From Laedolimicola sp934402125 (GTDB taxonomy: Bacteria > Bacillota > Clostridia > Lachnospirales > Lachnospiraceae), in assembly GCF_052065835.1 (NCBI RefSeq), contig NZ_JBQHTG010000002.1:372001-436000 (forward strand): a DNA stretch of 64,000 bases. The letters run 5' to 3'. Under the pieces are notes generated by a model, which was given only the letters and a program-made list of their open reading frames with translations, searched no databases and had not been told where the DNA came from. The position numbers and the translations under genes were made by a program. How positions within the stretch are numbered: the stretch's first letter is position 1; every line of letters begins with the position of its first letter. Shown here in pieces: positions 14,700 through 22,985 of the stretch.

Positions 14700-16304
14700 A
14701 TGAATACAAAAATGTTTTGTTATCAGTGTGAACAGACAGTGGGATGTACCGGCTGTACAGGAAATGCCGGTGTCTGTGGGAAAAAAGCAGATACTGCCAG
14801 ATTACAGGATGAACTGACCGGGGCGTTGATCGGTCTTGCAAGAGCAGTCGATGGCGCAGAAACTATTTCCAAAAGAACTTCACAAGTTATAATGGAAGGA
14901 CTGTTTACTACCGTTACAAATGTGAGTTTTGATGATGCAGCGATTCAAAATATGATACAAAAAGTCAGAGCCGAGAAAGAAAGATTGGTTCCTGATTGCA
15001 GTAAATGTCAGTCATCATGCGGCAAAACAGACGAATACGATATGCAGCAGCTGTGGGATGCCGATGAAGATGTCCGCTCTTTGAAATCTCTTATTCTTTT
15101 CGGAATTCGTGGAATGGCAGCCTATGCCTATCATGCAAACGTTCTGAATTATGAAGATACCGAAGTGAATCGGTTCTTCTGCGAGGCATTATCTCAGATT
15201 GGTTATGAAGAAAGTGCGGACGCTCTGCTTCCTACTGTGCTGAAAGTAGGAGAAATCAATCTGAAGTGTATGGCACTCCTTGACAAGGCAAATACAGAAA
15301 CTTACGGAACACCAGAACCGACTGCAGTTACTCTTACCGTAGAAAAAGGACCCTTTATTGTTGTGACCGGACATGATCTGAAGGATCTGCAGCTTTTACT
15401 TGAACAGACAGAGGGAAAAGGGATCAATGTCTATACCCACGGTGAAATGCTCCCTGCCCATGCTTATCCATTCTTAAAGAAATTCTCTCACTTAAAAGGG
15501 AATTTTGGAACTGCATGGCAGAATCAGCAGAAAGAGTTTGATCATCTTCCAGCTCCGATTCTTTACACTACCAACTGTCTGATGCCGCCCAAAAGCAGTT
15601 ACGCTGACAGAGTATTTACAACAGAAGTAGTTGCTTTCCCAGGTGCTGTCCATATCGATGAGAAGAAAGATTTCACGCCGGTCATTGAAAAAGCATTGGA
15701 ACTGGGTGGTTACAAAGAAGATCAGATACTCACAGGCATCAACGGCGGTACAAAAGTGACAACCGGTTTTGGTCATGCAGCCATCCTGTCCCATGCAGGA
15801 ACTGTAGTTGAGGCAGTAAAAGCAGGTGCAATCCGCCATTTCTTCCTGGTTGCCGGCTGTGATGGAGCTAAACCAGGTCGAAACTATTACACAGAATTCG
15901 TGAAACAGACACCTTCTGACAGCATCATCCTCACTCTGGCTTGTGGCAAGTTCCGATTCAATGATCTCGATCTGGGCGAAATCGGTGGTCTGCCGCGACT
16001 GATGGATATGGGGCAGTGTAATGATGCTTATGGTGCGATCCAGGTTGCTGTGGCACTTGCGGATGCATTTGGATGTTCTGTAAATGAGCTTCCGCTCTCC
16101 TTCGTTCTCTCCTGGTACGAACAGAAGGCAGTCTGCATCCTGTTAACCCTCCTGCACCTGGGTATTAAAAACATCCGCCTTGGTCCTTCTCTTCCGGCGT
16201 TTTTGTCTCCCAATATTCTGAATTTTCTGGTGGAAAATTATGGAATTGCACCGATTACTACACCGGAGGAAGACATCAAAACACTGCTGAACCATAACAA
16301 ATAA
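14700..16304 (+). CDS. hcp: Hydroxylamine reductase / hybrid-cluster protein
   Basis: A 534-residue Hcp (prismane) protein. The N-terminal cysteines Cys7, Cys10, Cys19 and Cys26 (MFCYQCEQTVGCTGC, then GVCGK) bind the cubane cluster, and later segments TTNCLMPP, AGCDGAKPGRNYY and LACGKFRFN match the hybrid-cluster site. Hcp reduces nitric oxide or hydroxylamine and protects anaerobes from nitrosative stress in the cytosol. The gene follows a dedicated ferredoxin and is divergent from a Crp/Fnr regulator. A long terminator follows. Confidence 0.96.
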   Translation: MNTKMFCYQCEQTVGCTGCTGNAGVCGKKADTARLQDELTGALIGLARAVDGAETISKRTSQVIMEGLFTTVTNVSFDDAAIQNMIQKVRAEKERLVPDCSKCQSSCGKTDEYDMQQLWDADEDVRSLKSLILFGIRGMAAYAYHANVLNYEDTEVNRFFCEALSQIGYEESADALLPTVLKVGEINLKCMALLDKANTETYGTPEPTAVTLTVEKGPFIVVTGHDLKDLQLLLEQTEGKGINVYTHGEMLPAHAYPFLKKFSHLKGNFGTAWQNQQKEFDHLPAPILYTTNCLMPPKSSYADRVFTTEVVAFPGAVHIDEKKDFTPVIEKALELGGYKEDQILTGINGGTKVTTGFGHAAILSHAGTVVEAVKAGAIRHFFLVAGCDGAKPGRNYYTEFVKQTPSDSIILTLACGKFRFNDLDLGEIGGLPRLMDMGQCNDAYGAIQVAVALADAFGCSVNELPLSFVLSWYEQKAVCILLTLLHLGIKNIRLGPSLPAFLSPNILNFLVENYGIAPITTPEEDIKTLLNHNK

Positions 16305-16357
16305 AGTTTTAACTGTTCCGTTCCTTCACGATTACAAAGCTTTCAAATTATCTATAG

Positions 16358-16410
16358 AATCAATAAAGCCGATGCAGGATTCAACGTTCGCATCGACTTT
16401 ATTGATTTTA
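16358..16410 (+). terminator. Intrinsic terminator of hcp operon
   Basis: An 18-base stem with one mismatch: AATCAATAAAGCCGATGC (16358-16375) and GCATCGACTTTATTGATT (16390-16407), followed by TTAATT. It overlaps the end of a decayed gene on the other strand. Confidence 0.8.
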
Positions 16411-16572
16411 ATTATCTTTCACATTTGTAATCATTTCTTTCTTTTCTGCGATTCCAAGATACGTAATTGCCAATACAACTGTAGCTGTCTCACTACTCAG
16501 AAAGCTCCGCCATATTCCATTGATTCCAAATATATTGCCCAGAATGAATTCGACTTTGGAAAGCTGAAAATT
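16408..16572 (-). pseudogene. C-terminal relic of a MATE transporter
   Basis: A minus-strand frame without a start reads FILGNIFGINGIWRSFLSSE and then TATVVLAITYLGIAEKKEM before its stop. The GINGIW...S segment followed by a hydrophobic span is the usual end of MATE efflux proteins. The frame is closed upstream by a stop at 16573-16575, so only about 50 codons remain. It is not part of the intact MATE gene at 17077-18459, whose end differs. Confidence 0.5.
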
Positions 16573-16621
16573 TTAATGGCAATGCTGCTACTTCTTCGCA
16601 TTCTCTTCCAGTTCCAGCATG

Positions 16622-16693
16622 TGAACGCATTTCCTTCTCTGAAAGATAATTCTTCGCAACGCTCACATCACTTTTTACAATCTTTCCTTCGAT
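16622..16693 (-). pseudogene. Relic resembling a RhuM-family protein
   Basis: A minus-strand stretch reads GKIVKSDVSVAKNYLSEKEM, closely like the conserved KSDV-VAKNYLTE-E segment of RhuM-family (virulence/toxin-like) proteins. A stop codon lies directly before it and the rest of the family is absent. The motif match is from memory of the family and was not searched. Confidence 0.4.
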
Positions 16694-16716
16694 TCACGCC
16701 CTTTCATTCATTTTAT

Positions 16717-16956
16717 TCAATTCAAGTATTCACCGACCGGCGATGTATTATACTGTTTTTTAATCTCGATCACAATAGAGCCATCCTCATTCGTTTTTTC
16801 TGATAAAATTTTATACTTAGTGCCACTTTTATCCAACTGAGATTTATATCTTTCCCACTCCTGCACAATTGCCATTTCTGCATACTCTGACGTATCTCCG
16901 TCGTGATTGGAAAAACACACTGTCTGAGTGATACAAGCTGCTTTGATTCTTTTCAT
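16717..16956 (-). CDS. Small hypothetical protein
   Basis: A 79-residue soluble protein starting MKRIKAACITQTVCFSNHDG, with a GAGAGG ribosome site. It has a charged middle (EYAEMAIVQEWERYKSQL) and a beta-like end (YKILSEKTNEDGSIVIEIKKQYN). No known domain was recognised. It has no signal peptide or membrane span. It stands between decayed fragments and the MATE terminator, in a low-GC patch, so it may have come with transferred DNA. Confidence 0.6.
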   Translation of the reverse strand: MKRIKAACITQTVCFSNHDGDTSEYAEMAIVQEWERYKSQLDKSGTKYKILSEKTNEDGSIVIEIKKQYNTSPVGEYLN

Positions 16957-16996
16957 GATAGCTACCTCTCTTTCATTTTACAGATACATCACACAG

Positions 16997-17039
16997 AAAA
17001 AGGAATCGTTTCACTCAATAAATTTGAATGAAACGATCC
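16997..17039 (-). terminator. Intrinsic terminator of the MATE operon
   Basis: On the minus strand GGATCGTTTCA (17029-17039) pairs with TGAAACGATTCC (17002-17013), with one bulge, followed by TTTTT (16997-17001). Confidence 0.8.
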
Positions 17040-17076
17040 CTGATTTTCATGTAAATTGTACTTGGTTTTACATTAC

Positions 17077-18459
17077 TTAAGCTTCCGTACCCATTTTTTT
17101 CAGTTCCCCGGCCAGGAAGATTCCGGAAATCACAGCGGCCAGGCAATCTGCGATGGGGCCCGCGTACATGATACCGTCAATCCCCAGGAACAGGGGCAGG
17201 ATAACCAATAAGGGCAGCAGGAAAATAATCTGCCGGGTCAGAGACAGAAAGGTTCCCTTCTTCGGCTTTCCGATCGAAGAAAAGAAGGTGGAGGACATGG
17301 GCTGCAGATTATTGATAAAGGTAAAGAACAGGTAAACCCGGAAATACCGCTCCGCAAAGGAGAAGTACAGATCTGAGCCATTTCCGAACAGCGCCGTGAT
17401 CTGTAATGGGAAAATCTGGAACAGGCAGAAGGCGGTAATACAGATGATTTGTCCTGCAGACAGGCTCAGGAAAATGACCTTCTTTACCCGGTCATAATTT
17501 CTCGCGCCGTAATTGAAGCTGGCAATGGGCTGCATTCCCTGAGCAATTCCGATACAGAAAGCAAAAAACATAAAGCTAACCTTATTGATAATACCGGAGC
17601 AGGCCAGCGGAATTGCCTCTCCGTATACAGACAGGGCGCCGTAATGGCGCAGGGAATTATTCATAACAATCTGAACCATCATCATAGCCAGCTGGTTAAA
17701 GCACTGGGCCATACCCAGCGTCATGGCGTAGCCCAGATAAATCATTCTGGGCCGGAGATGCTCCCTGGTAAAGGGTCCTGCCTTATAATGTCGGAGATAG
17801 CGGAACACCAGAAAGGCAGAGATTATCTGGCCGGTGATCGTAGCAAGGGCCGCTCCGGTCATTCCCATCTTGAAGCCAAAAATCAGAATCGGATCCAGAA
17901 TGGTATTGATGAGAGCTCCGGTCAGGTTACAGGCCATGGAATAATTGGGGCTTCCGTCCGCCCGGACCAGGTGGGCTCCGCCGGAGGTCAGAATCAGAAA
18001 AGGAAATCCAACGGCTACAATACGTACGTATTCCCGGGCCAGTCCCAGAACATTATCCGGCGAACCGAAAAAGATCAGCATGGGATCCAGGAAAAGTTCC
18101 GCAATCAGAAACAGTACAATGCCGCTTCCAAACATCATGACCGCCGCGTTTCCAATATAATAAAGGGCCTTATCCTTCTCGCCCCGTCCCATGGACAGGT
18201 TAAAAGCGGAGGCCGCTCCGATACCAAACAACAGGGCCAGGGCGGTACAGCTGGTGGTCAGGGGAAAGGCCACATTAGTCGCTGCGTTTCCCAGCTCCCC
18301 GATACTGTGGCCGATAAAAATCTGGTCAACCATATTGTAAAGTGCATTAACCAGCATGGCTACAATGCTGGGAACCGCGAATCTTCGAAGAAGCTGTCCC
18401 ACCGGTTCTGTTCCAAGGGGATTCGCCTGTATCGTGTTATTCTGTGTCATTTCATTCAT
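17077..18459 (-). CDS. MATE-family efflux transporter (MepA-like)
   Basis: A 460-residue transporter with about 12 membrane spans. The family signature MLVNALYNMVDQIFIGHSIGELGNAATNVAFP lies near the start (about 35-66), and the mid-protein repeat VRADGSPNYSMACNLTGALINTILDPILIFG is typical of MepA/DinF-like members. MATE proteins export cationic drugs or metabolites using Na+ or H+. The gene overlaps the upstream nitroreductase by 8 bases and is the last gene of an aroK-nitroreductase-MATE unit. It is one of three complete MATE genes in this window. Substrate unknown. Confidence 0.92.
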   Translation of the reverse strand: MNEMTQNNTIQANPLGTEPVGQLLRRFAVPSIVAMLVNALYNMVDQIFIGHSIGELGNAATNVAFPLTTSCTALALLFGIGAASAFNLSMGRGEKDKALYYIGNAAVMMFGSGIVLFLIAELFLDPMLIFFGSPDNVLGLAREYVRIVAVGFPFLILTSGGAHLVRADGSPNYSMACNLTGALINTILDPILIFGFKMGMTGAALATITGQIISAFLVFRYLRHYKAGPFTREHLRPRMIYLGYAMTLGMAQCFNQLAMMMVQIVMNNSLRHYGALSVYGEAIPLACSGIINKVSFMFFAFCIGIAQGMQPIASFNYGARNYDRVKKVIFLSLSAGQIICITAFCLFQIFPLQITALFGNGSDLYFSFAERYFRVYLFFTFINNLQPMSSTFFSSIGKPKKGTFLSLTRQIIFLLPLLVILPLFLGIDGIMYAGPIADCLAAVISGIFLAGELKKMGTEA

Positions 18460-19069
18460 CTTCTGTATTCCTTTTCATTCTTAAATCGTTATGTTCCAAT
18501 ACCAGGTCTTTCAGACTCCGCTTAGGAACATAATGAGTGTCCTCTGCGTCTCGGTAATATTCTGTACTTCCATCTTCTCCCACATCAATCAATACTACTT
18601 TTTCCACAGGCTTGCCGAGAGCCACAATCAGGTTCGGCTCCACCCCCTCCGGCAGATTCAGCAGTTCCTTCAGCTGAGGCTTATAGAAGCTTCCAATCAT
18701 GCAGCCGCCGAAGCCTTTTTCCACTGCGGCCAACAACATCGTCTGTGCCACCACGCCCACATCCCGTTGAAACCGGGTAGTGTTGGAACTGATGTTCATA
18801 TCCTGACAAATGATAATAAAGGCAGCAGGCTCCTTACCCGGATGGGGGAGCTTCATTTCTTTCAGAGCTTTCACCCACATGGTAAGCGGCAGAATTTTCT
18901 CTACCTCATCCCTTTCCCAGGCAATATAATAGCGCAGGGGCTGTTCGTTGACGCTGGATGCCGTGTAGCGTGTCAGGTCGACCAGCTCCAGCAGATCTTC
19001 TCTGGTAAGACGTACCGATGGGTCGTATCCCCGGTAGCTTCGGTTTTTCTCAATCAGGTCTTTTAACAT
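18452..19069 (-). CDS. Nitroreductase-family protein
   Basis: A 205-residue nitroreductase-fold protein with the flavin-site start LIEKNRSYRGYDPSVRLTREDLLELVDLTRYTASSVNEQPLRY and later GGCMIGSF. FMN binding and NAD(P)H-dependent reduction are expected. It overlaps aroK by 20 bases at its start and MATE by 8 bases at its end, so the three are probably translated from one message. The link to efflux could reflect drug or quinone detoxification, which is speculation. Confidence 0.85.
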   Translation of the reverse strand: MLKDLIEKNRSYRGYDPSVRLTREDLLELVDLTRYTASSVNEQPLRYYIAWERDEVEKILPLTMWVKALKEMKLPHPGKEPAAFIIICQDMNISSNTTRFQRDVGVVAQTMLLAAVEKGFGGCMIGSFYKPQLKELLNLPEGVEPNLIVALGKPVEKVVLIDVGEDGSTEYYRDAEDTHYVPKRSLKDLVLEHNDLRMKRNTEDE

Positions 19070-19586
19070 ACTGCGTTTTCCCCCATTTTTCTACCTTTTC
19101 CATGATTTCGCTGCAAATGGCCGCTGTATTCTTTCCGTCTGTGGCTACCGTCAGATCCGCTGCCGCCTCATACTTATCCCGGCGCTTCTCCAAAAGCTCC
19201 CCGATATATTCTGCCGTCTTATGATTCTCCAGCAGCGGACGGGCGTGGCTGTGCTTTACGCGCGCCAGAATAGTCTCCGGCTCCGCTGTCAGCAATACAA
19301 TAACGCCGCTTTTCTTCATTTCCGCCACATTGCATTCCCGCATAGGGGTTCCTCCGCCACAGGAAACAATGACGCCGTTCTTCTGCTGCAGTTCCACCAG
19401 AAGCCCCGTTTCCAGCTCCCGGAAATATTCCTCCCCGTATTTTTCAAAAATCCCGGAAATTGGCATGCCCTGACGCTTCGCTATCAGATCGTCCATATCC
19501 ACCACCTCCTGCGACAGCTGCCTGCCCAGTTCTCTGGAAATAGTGCTTTTCCCGGTTCCCATAAAACCAATCAAAAACAGATTCAT
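19050..19586 (-). CDS. aroK: Shikimate kinase
   Basis: A 178-residue shikimate kinase, the fifth step of the aromatic amino acid pathway (shikimate to shikimate-3-phosphate). The Walker A is GFMGTGKST (residues 7-15), the shikimate-binding MDDLI follows at about 31-35, and the SCGGGTP motif is at about 75-81. An Arg-rich lid (SHARPLL) is present. Other aro genes are not in the window. It starts the operon, after a terminator behind the amidase gene. Confidence 0.94.
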   Translation of the reverse strand: MNLFLIGFMGTGKSTISRELGRQLSQEVVDMDDLIAKRQGMPISGIFEKYGEEYFRELETGLLVELQQKNGVIVSCGGGTPMRECNVAEMKKSGVIVLLTAEPETILARVKHSHARPLLENHKTAEYIGELLEKRRDKYEAAADLTVATDGKNTAAICSEIMEKVEKWGKTQYVKRPD

Positions 19587-19609
19587 CTATCCAATATCCT
19601 TTCTGCAAA

Positions 19610-19657
19610 TAAATGAGCAGAAAATATGAGGAAAACGATCCTCCATACTCTCTGCTC
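19610..19657 (-). terminator. Probable terminator after the amidase gene
   Basis: An imperfect hairpin, GAGCAGA with TCTGCTC plus inner AGGA/TCCT pairing, spans 19615-19657 and is followed on the minus strand by ATTTATTTG. Confidence 0.55.
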
Positions 19658-19669
19658 CGCTTCATCTCA

Positions 19670-20428
19670 TTAACGGTTCAGCGTCATCAGCACGCCCTTG
19701 GCGATTCCCTTGGCCACGCTGTTCTGGTAGACATCGTCTGCCAGATTACTTCCTTCGGTTTCGTTGCTAAGATATCCGGTTTCTACCAGAACCGCCGGCA
19801 TATCCGTATCGTTTACGATGGAAAAGTCACAGGTCTTGCTGCCCTGATCCTTCGCCCCGGTTTCCTTTACCAGCATTGCGTCGATATTTTCCGCCAGAGA
19901 ACGGCTCTCCTTATCACCGTCGCTGTAATTCACCCGGACGCCGTTCACTTCCGCGTCGGTCTCCGAATAATTGCAGTGTACGCTGACCAGAAGATCCGCG
20001 TCAGAAGCATTGGCTGCCGCCACACGTTCTTCCTTGGATACGCGGGAATCGTCTTCCCTGGTCATTACAACCTGATATCCCTGGCTTTCCAGCATAATCT
20101 TCAACTTGGCGCATATTCTCAGATCGGCTTCTTTTTCTTCAATGGAAGCGCTGCTCATGCCGGTGTCTTCACCACCGTGTCCCGGATCAAGAGCAATTAC
20201 GTAGGTGCTGCCCTTTGCGGATATCTTCGCGCTTGAGCCACCTCCCATATAATTCTTAACTGCGAAGATAACGACTCCGATTACGGCTGCCGCCGCAAGG
20301 ATTCCGACAACTGTCAAAACTGCCCGGCGGCGCTTTCTGCGTTTCAGTTCCTCCTGACGCCGTTTTCTGGCCGCCGCCTTCCGCCGACGCTCCGCCGGGC
20401 TCATTTCGTTTCTGTCATTTGTGTCCAT
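19670..20428 (-). CDS. N-acetylmuramoyl-L-alanine amidase, membrane-anchored
   Basis: A protein of about 252 residues. A highly basic cytoplasmic tail (RRRKAAARKRRQEELKRRKRRR) precedes one membrane span (about 37-58), and an Amidase_3 domain follows outside the cell. Zinc ligands are visible: His in DPGHGGEDTG, Glu in SIEEKEADL and His in LLVSVHCNYS; the catalytic Glu is in LVETGYLSN. It cuts the lactyl-peptide link in peptidoglycan. The start at 20428 is chosen for its GGGGG site, whereas ATG at 20455 lies inside the previous gene. It follows the beta-CASP gene with a 14-base gap. Confidence 0.92.
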   Translation of the reverse strand: MDTNDRNEMSPAERRRKAAARKRRQEELKRRKRRRAVLTVVGILAAAAVIGVVIFAVKNYMGGGSSAKISAKGSTYVIALDPGHGGEDTGMSSASIEEKEADLRICAKLKIMLESQGYQVVMTREDDSRVSKEERVAAANASDADLLVSVHCNYSETDAEVNGVRVNYSDGDKESRSLAENIDAMLVKETGAKDQGSKTCDFSIVNDTDMPAVLVETGYLSNETEGSNLADDVYQNSVAKGIAKGVLMTLNR

Positions 20429-20442
20429 CTTAGGTACCCCCG

Positions 20443-22047
20443 TTATTTTTCCCATTTATCGCAAAGAGCCTGTATCTGATCCGCAAGCTTCGCAATATCT
20501 TTATTCGTCCAGCCCCTGCACTGTTCAATGAGACGCGTCAAACGCTTGCCGGTCTCCACCAGACGATCGTATACGGTCGAAACAGTCTTACCGCTCTTGC
20601 GCTGTTCCTTCACAATGCGTTCCTGGTTACCCTCGGCAATCCGGCTGTTTGTGGCCAGATCCCAGATTTCCCCCGTATAGGGCGCTGTGGTTGTGTAGCC
20701 GTATTCGTCATGCAAGCAGGCTGCAAAGGTATCGCAGACCTGATCCTCGCCATGTACTACGAATACACGCTGCGGTTTTGTACGGAAACCGCCCATCCAG
20801 TTAATCAGGCATTCCTTGTCCGCATGGCCGCTGATACCGGCCAGCACCTCAATATGAGCCCTTACCTCTACCGGCTCTCCAAAAAGCTTTACGTTAGAAA
20901 CGCCCTCTACCAGGGAACGGCCCAGAGTTCCTGCCGCCTGATAGCCCACAAAGAGAATCGTGCTCTCCGGCCTCCACAGGTTGTGCTTCAGATGGTGTCG
21001 GATACGACCCGCCTCGCACATACCAGAGGCTGATAGAATCACCTTCGGCTCATCGACAAAGTTAATCAGCTTCGATTCATCACTGGTAATGGAAAGGCTT
21101 AAGCCGGGAAAACTGATGGGATTGATTCCCTTTTTCACCAGCGCAAGCGTCTCCTCATCGAAGCAGTCATACATATTTTTATTGAAAATGGTGGTCGCCT
21201 GCACAGCCAGCGGACTGTCCACATAGACCTTAAAGCCATCATGACCGTGAATCAGCTTTTTGGCTTTGATTTCCCGCAGGAAATACAGCATCTCCTGGGT
21301 ACGGCCTACGGCAAACGAAGGAATCACCACATTGCCGCCCCGGTCAAAGGTCTCCTGAATGATTCGTGTGAGCTCTTTTACATAATCCGGCCTGGGTCCA
21401 TGGCTGCGATCTCCATAGGTAGATTCAATCAGCACATAATCTGCCGTATTCACATGAGCCGGATCCTTTAAAATCGGCTGATGCAGGTTGCCCACATCTC
21501 CGGAGAATACCAACTTCTTCTCGATACCGTTTTCCTGAAGCCAAACCTCAATACAGGCTGAGCCCAGCAGATGTCCCACATCTGTAAAACGGATATCGAT
21601 ACCGTCTGTCAGATGAATCCGTTCCCCGTAGGGGCAGCCACAGAACAGTTTTGAAGCGCCGTCCGCATCCGCAATGGTATATAGCGGCACATATTCGGGC
21701 TTTCCGGCGCGCTTTGCCTTCCGGTTCCGCCATTCAGCCTCGAATTCCTGAATGTGCGCACTGTCCCGAAGCATCACCTCGCAGAGATCACTGGTGGCGT
21801 AGGTGGCAAAAATCGTTCCCTTAAAGCCCCTCTTATAAAGGAGCGGCAGTAATCCCGAATGATCAATATGCGCATGGGTCAGAAGCACATAATCAATCTC
21901 AGCGGGATTCACCGGAATCTCCTGATTTTCATAGATGTCTGGTCCCTGCTCCATACCGCAGTCTACAAGTATCACCTTTTTGCAGGCCTCAAGCATATGA
22001 CAGCTTCCCGTCACCTCGTGGTCCGCGCCCAGAAAAGTCAGCCTCAT
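20443..22047 (-). CDS. Beta-CASP metallo-beta-lactamase RNA-processing-type protein
   Basis: A 534-residue protein with the metallo-beta-lactamase motif LLTHAHIDHSG (about 55-65), FSGDVG and later HADKECL, plus a beta-CASP insert (SFAVGRTQEMLYFL) and an RMMBL region (SGHADKECLINWMGGF). This is the YSH1/CPSF-73-like group, related to RNases, found widely in clostridia. It probably acts on RNA with two zinc ions, but targets are unknown. A C-terminal extension of about 90 residues (AEGNQERIVKEQRKS onward) has no known domain. It has its own good promoter. Confidence 0.88.
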   Translation of the reverse strand: MRLTFLGADHEVTGSCHMLEACKKVILVDCGMEQGPDIYENQEIPVNPAEIDYVLLTHAHIDHSGLLPLLYKRGFKGTIFATYATSDLCEVMLRDSAHIQEFEAEWRNRKAKRAGKPEYVPLYTIADADGASKLFCGCPYGERIHLTDGIDIRFTDVGHLLGSACIEVWLQENGIEKKLVFSGDVGNLHQPILKDPAHVNTADYVLIESTYGDRSHGPRPDYVKELTRIIQETFDRGGNVVIPSFAVGRTQEMLYFLREIKAKKLIHGHDGFKVYVDSPLAVQATTIFNKNMYDCFDEETLALVKKGINPISFPGLSLSITSDESKLINFVDEPKVILSASGMCEAGRIRHHLKHNLWRPESTILFVGYQAAGTLGRSLVEGVSNVKLFGEPVEVRAHIEVLAGISGHADKECLINWMGGFRTKPQRVFVVHGEDQVCDTFAACLHDEYGYTTTAPYTGEIWDLATNSRIAEGNQERIVKEQRKSGKTVSTVYDRLVETGKRLTRLIEQCRGWTNKDIAKLADQIQALCDKWEK

Positions 22048-22090
22048 AGTCTCATCTCCCTCAATGATACGTCAGATTTTTGTTACCCTT

Positions 22091-22119
22091 ATTATACCGT
22101 TTGGTACATAAAAAGACAA
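22091..22119 (-). promoter_or_regulatory. Promoter of beta-CASP gene
   Basis: On the minus strand TTGTCT (22114-22119), a 17-base spacer and TATAAT (22091-22096), about 45 bases before the start codon. Confidence 0.65.
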
Positions 22120-22142
22120 TGATCTTTCGAAAACTTTAAATT

Positions 22143-22973
22143 TTAGGAATACAGCTTTTTCAGTTCCTCGATCTCCCTTGCCCAGCCTGCGTCATCGTTG
22201 GGCGTTTCCAGTATAAACGGAAGCTCCCTCAGGGCCGGATGGTTTATGATACGGGCAAATGCATCCCAGCCAAGAGCGCCTTCCCCGATCCGGGCGTGCC
22301 GGTCCTTATGGCTGCCCCGCCCATTCAGGCTGTCATTGAGATGTACCGCCTTCAGACGTTCCAGGCCGATGATTTGATCAAATTCCTCAAGAACCCCATC
22401 CAAATCTCCCACAACGTCATAACCGGCGTCCCACACATGACAGGTGTCGAGACAGACCCCCAGTTTATCGGAAAGCTCTGTCCGGTCGAGAATTTCTCTG
22501 AGCTCCTCAAAGCAGCTTCCCACCTCACTGCCTTTTCCCGCCATAGTTTCCAGCAAGACGGTGGTGGTCATTTCCGGATACAGAGAAGCGTTCAGCATTT
22601 CCGCGATCCGGGCAATCCCATTTTCCACGCCCTGTCCCACATGGCTGCCCGGGTGGAAATTATAATAATTCCCGGGGGTGTATTCCATACGCTTCAGATC
22701 GTCCCGGAAGGCTTCCCCCGCGAAGCGGCGGGTATCTTCCTTGCCCGAACAGGCGTTCAGGGTGTAGGGCGCATGGGCCACAATCTTTCCATAGCCCTTT
22801 GTACTCCAGAGCTGCCGGAATCTTTCCACGTCCTCCGGCACGATTGCCTTGGCGCTGCCGCCTCTGGGATTGCGGGTAAAGAACGCAAAGGTATTGGCGC
22901 CCAGCTTCAGCGCCTGCTTTCCCATGGCCTCATAGCCTTTGGCAGATGAAATATGGCTTCCTATCTGTAACAT
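22143..22973 (-). CDS. nfo: Deoxyribonuclease IV (AP endonuclease)
   Basis: A 276-residue Nfo-family enzyme that cuts DNA at abasic sites in base-excision repair. Visible metal-ligand segments are IGSHISSAKGYE (start), NFHPGSHVG (about 104-112), LLETMAGKGSEVGS (about 145), CLDTCHVWDAGYD (about 178-190), HLNDS and ILETPNDD. The TIM-barrel length is normal. It lies 12 bases after the DUF3298-like gene and ends the miaB operon. Confidence 0.95.
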   Translation of the reverse strand: MLQIGSHISSAKGYEAMGKQALKLGANTFAFFTRNPRGGSAKAIVPEDVERFRQLWSTKGYGKIVAHAPYTLNACSGKEDTRRFAGEAFRDDLKRMEYTPGNYYNFHPGSHVGQGVENGIARIAEMLNASLYPEMTTTVLLETMAGKGSEVGSCFEELREILDRTELSDKLGVCLDTCHVWDAGYDVVGDLDGVLEEFDQIIGLERLKAVHLNDSLNGRGSHKDRHARIGEGALGWDAFARIINHPALRELPFILETPNDDAGWAREIEELKKLYS

Positions 22974-22985
22974 TCATTTCTCCTC

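Noticed and set aside
16372..16803. 143-codon plus-strand hydrophobic frame
   Set aside because: It starts in the hcp terminator and lies antisense to the MATE/RhuM relics and a small gene; hydrophobicity comes from T-rich sequence.
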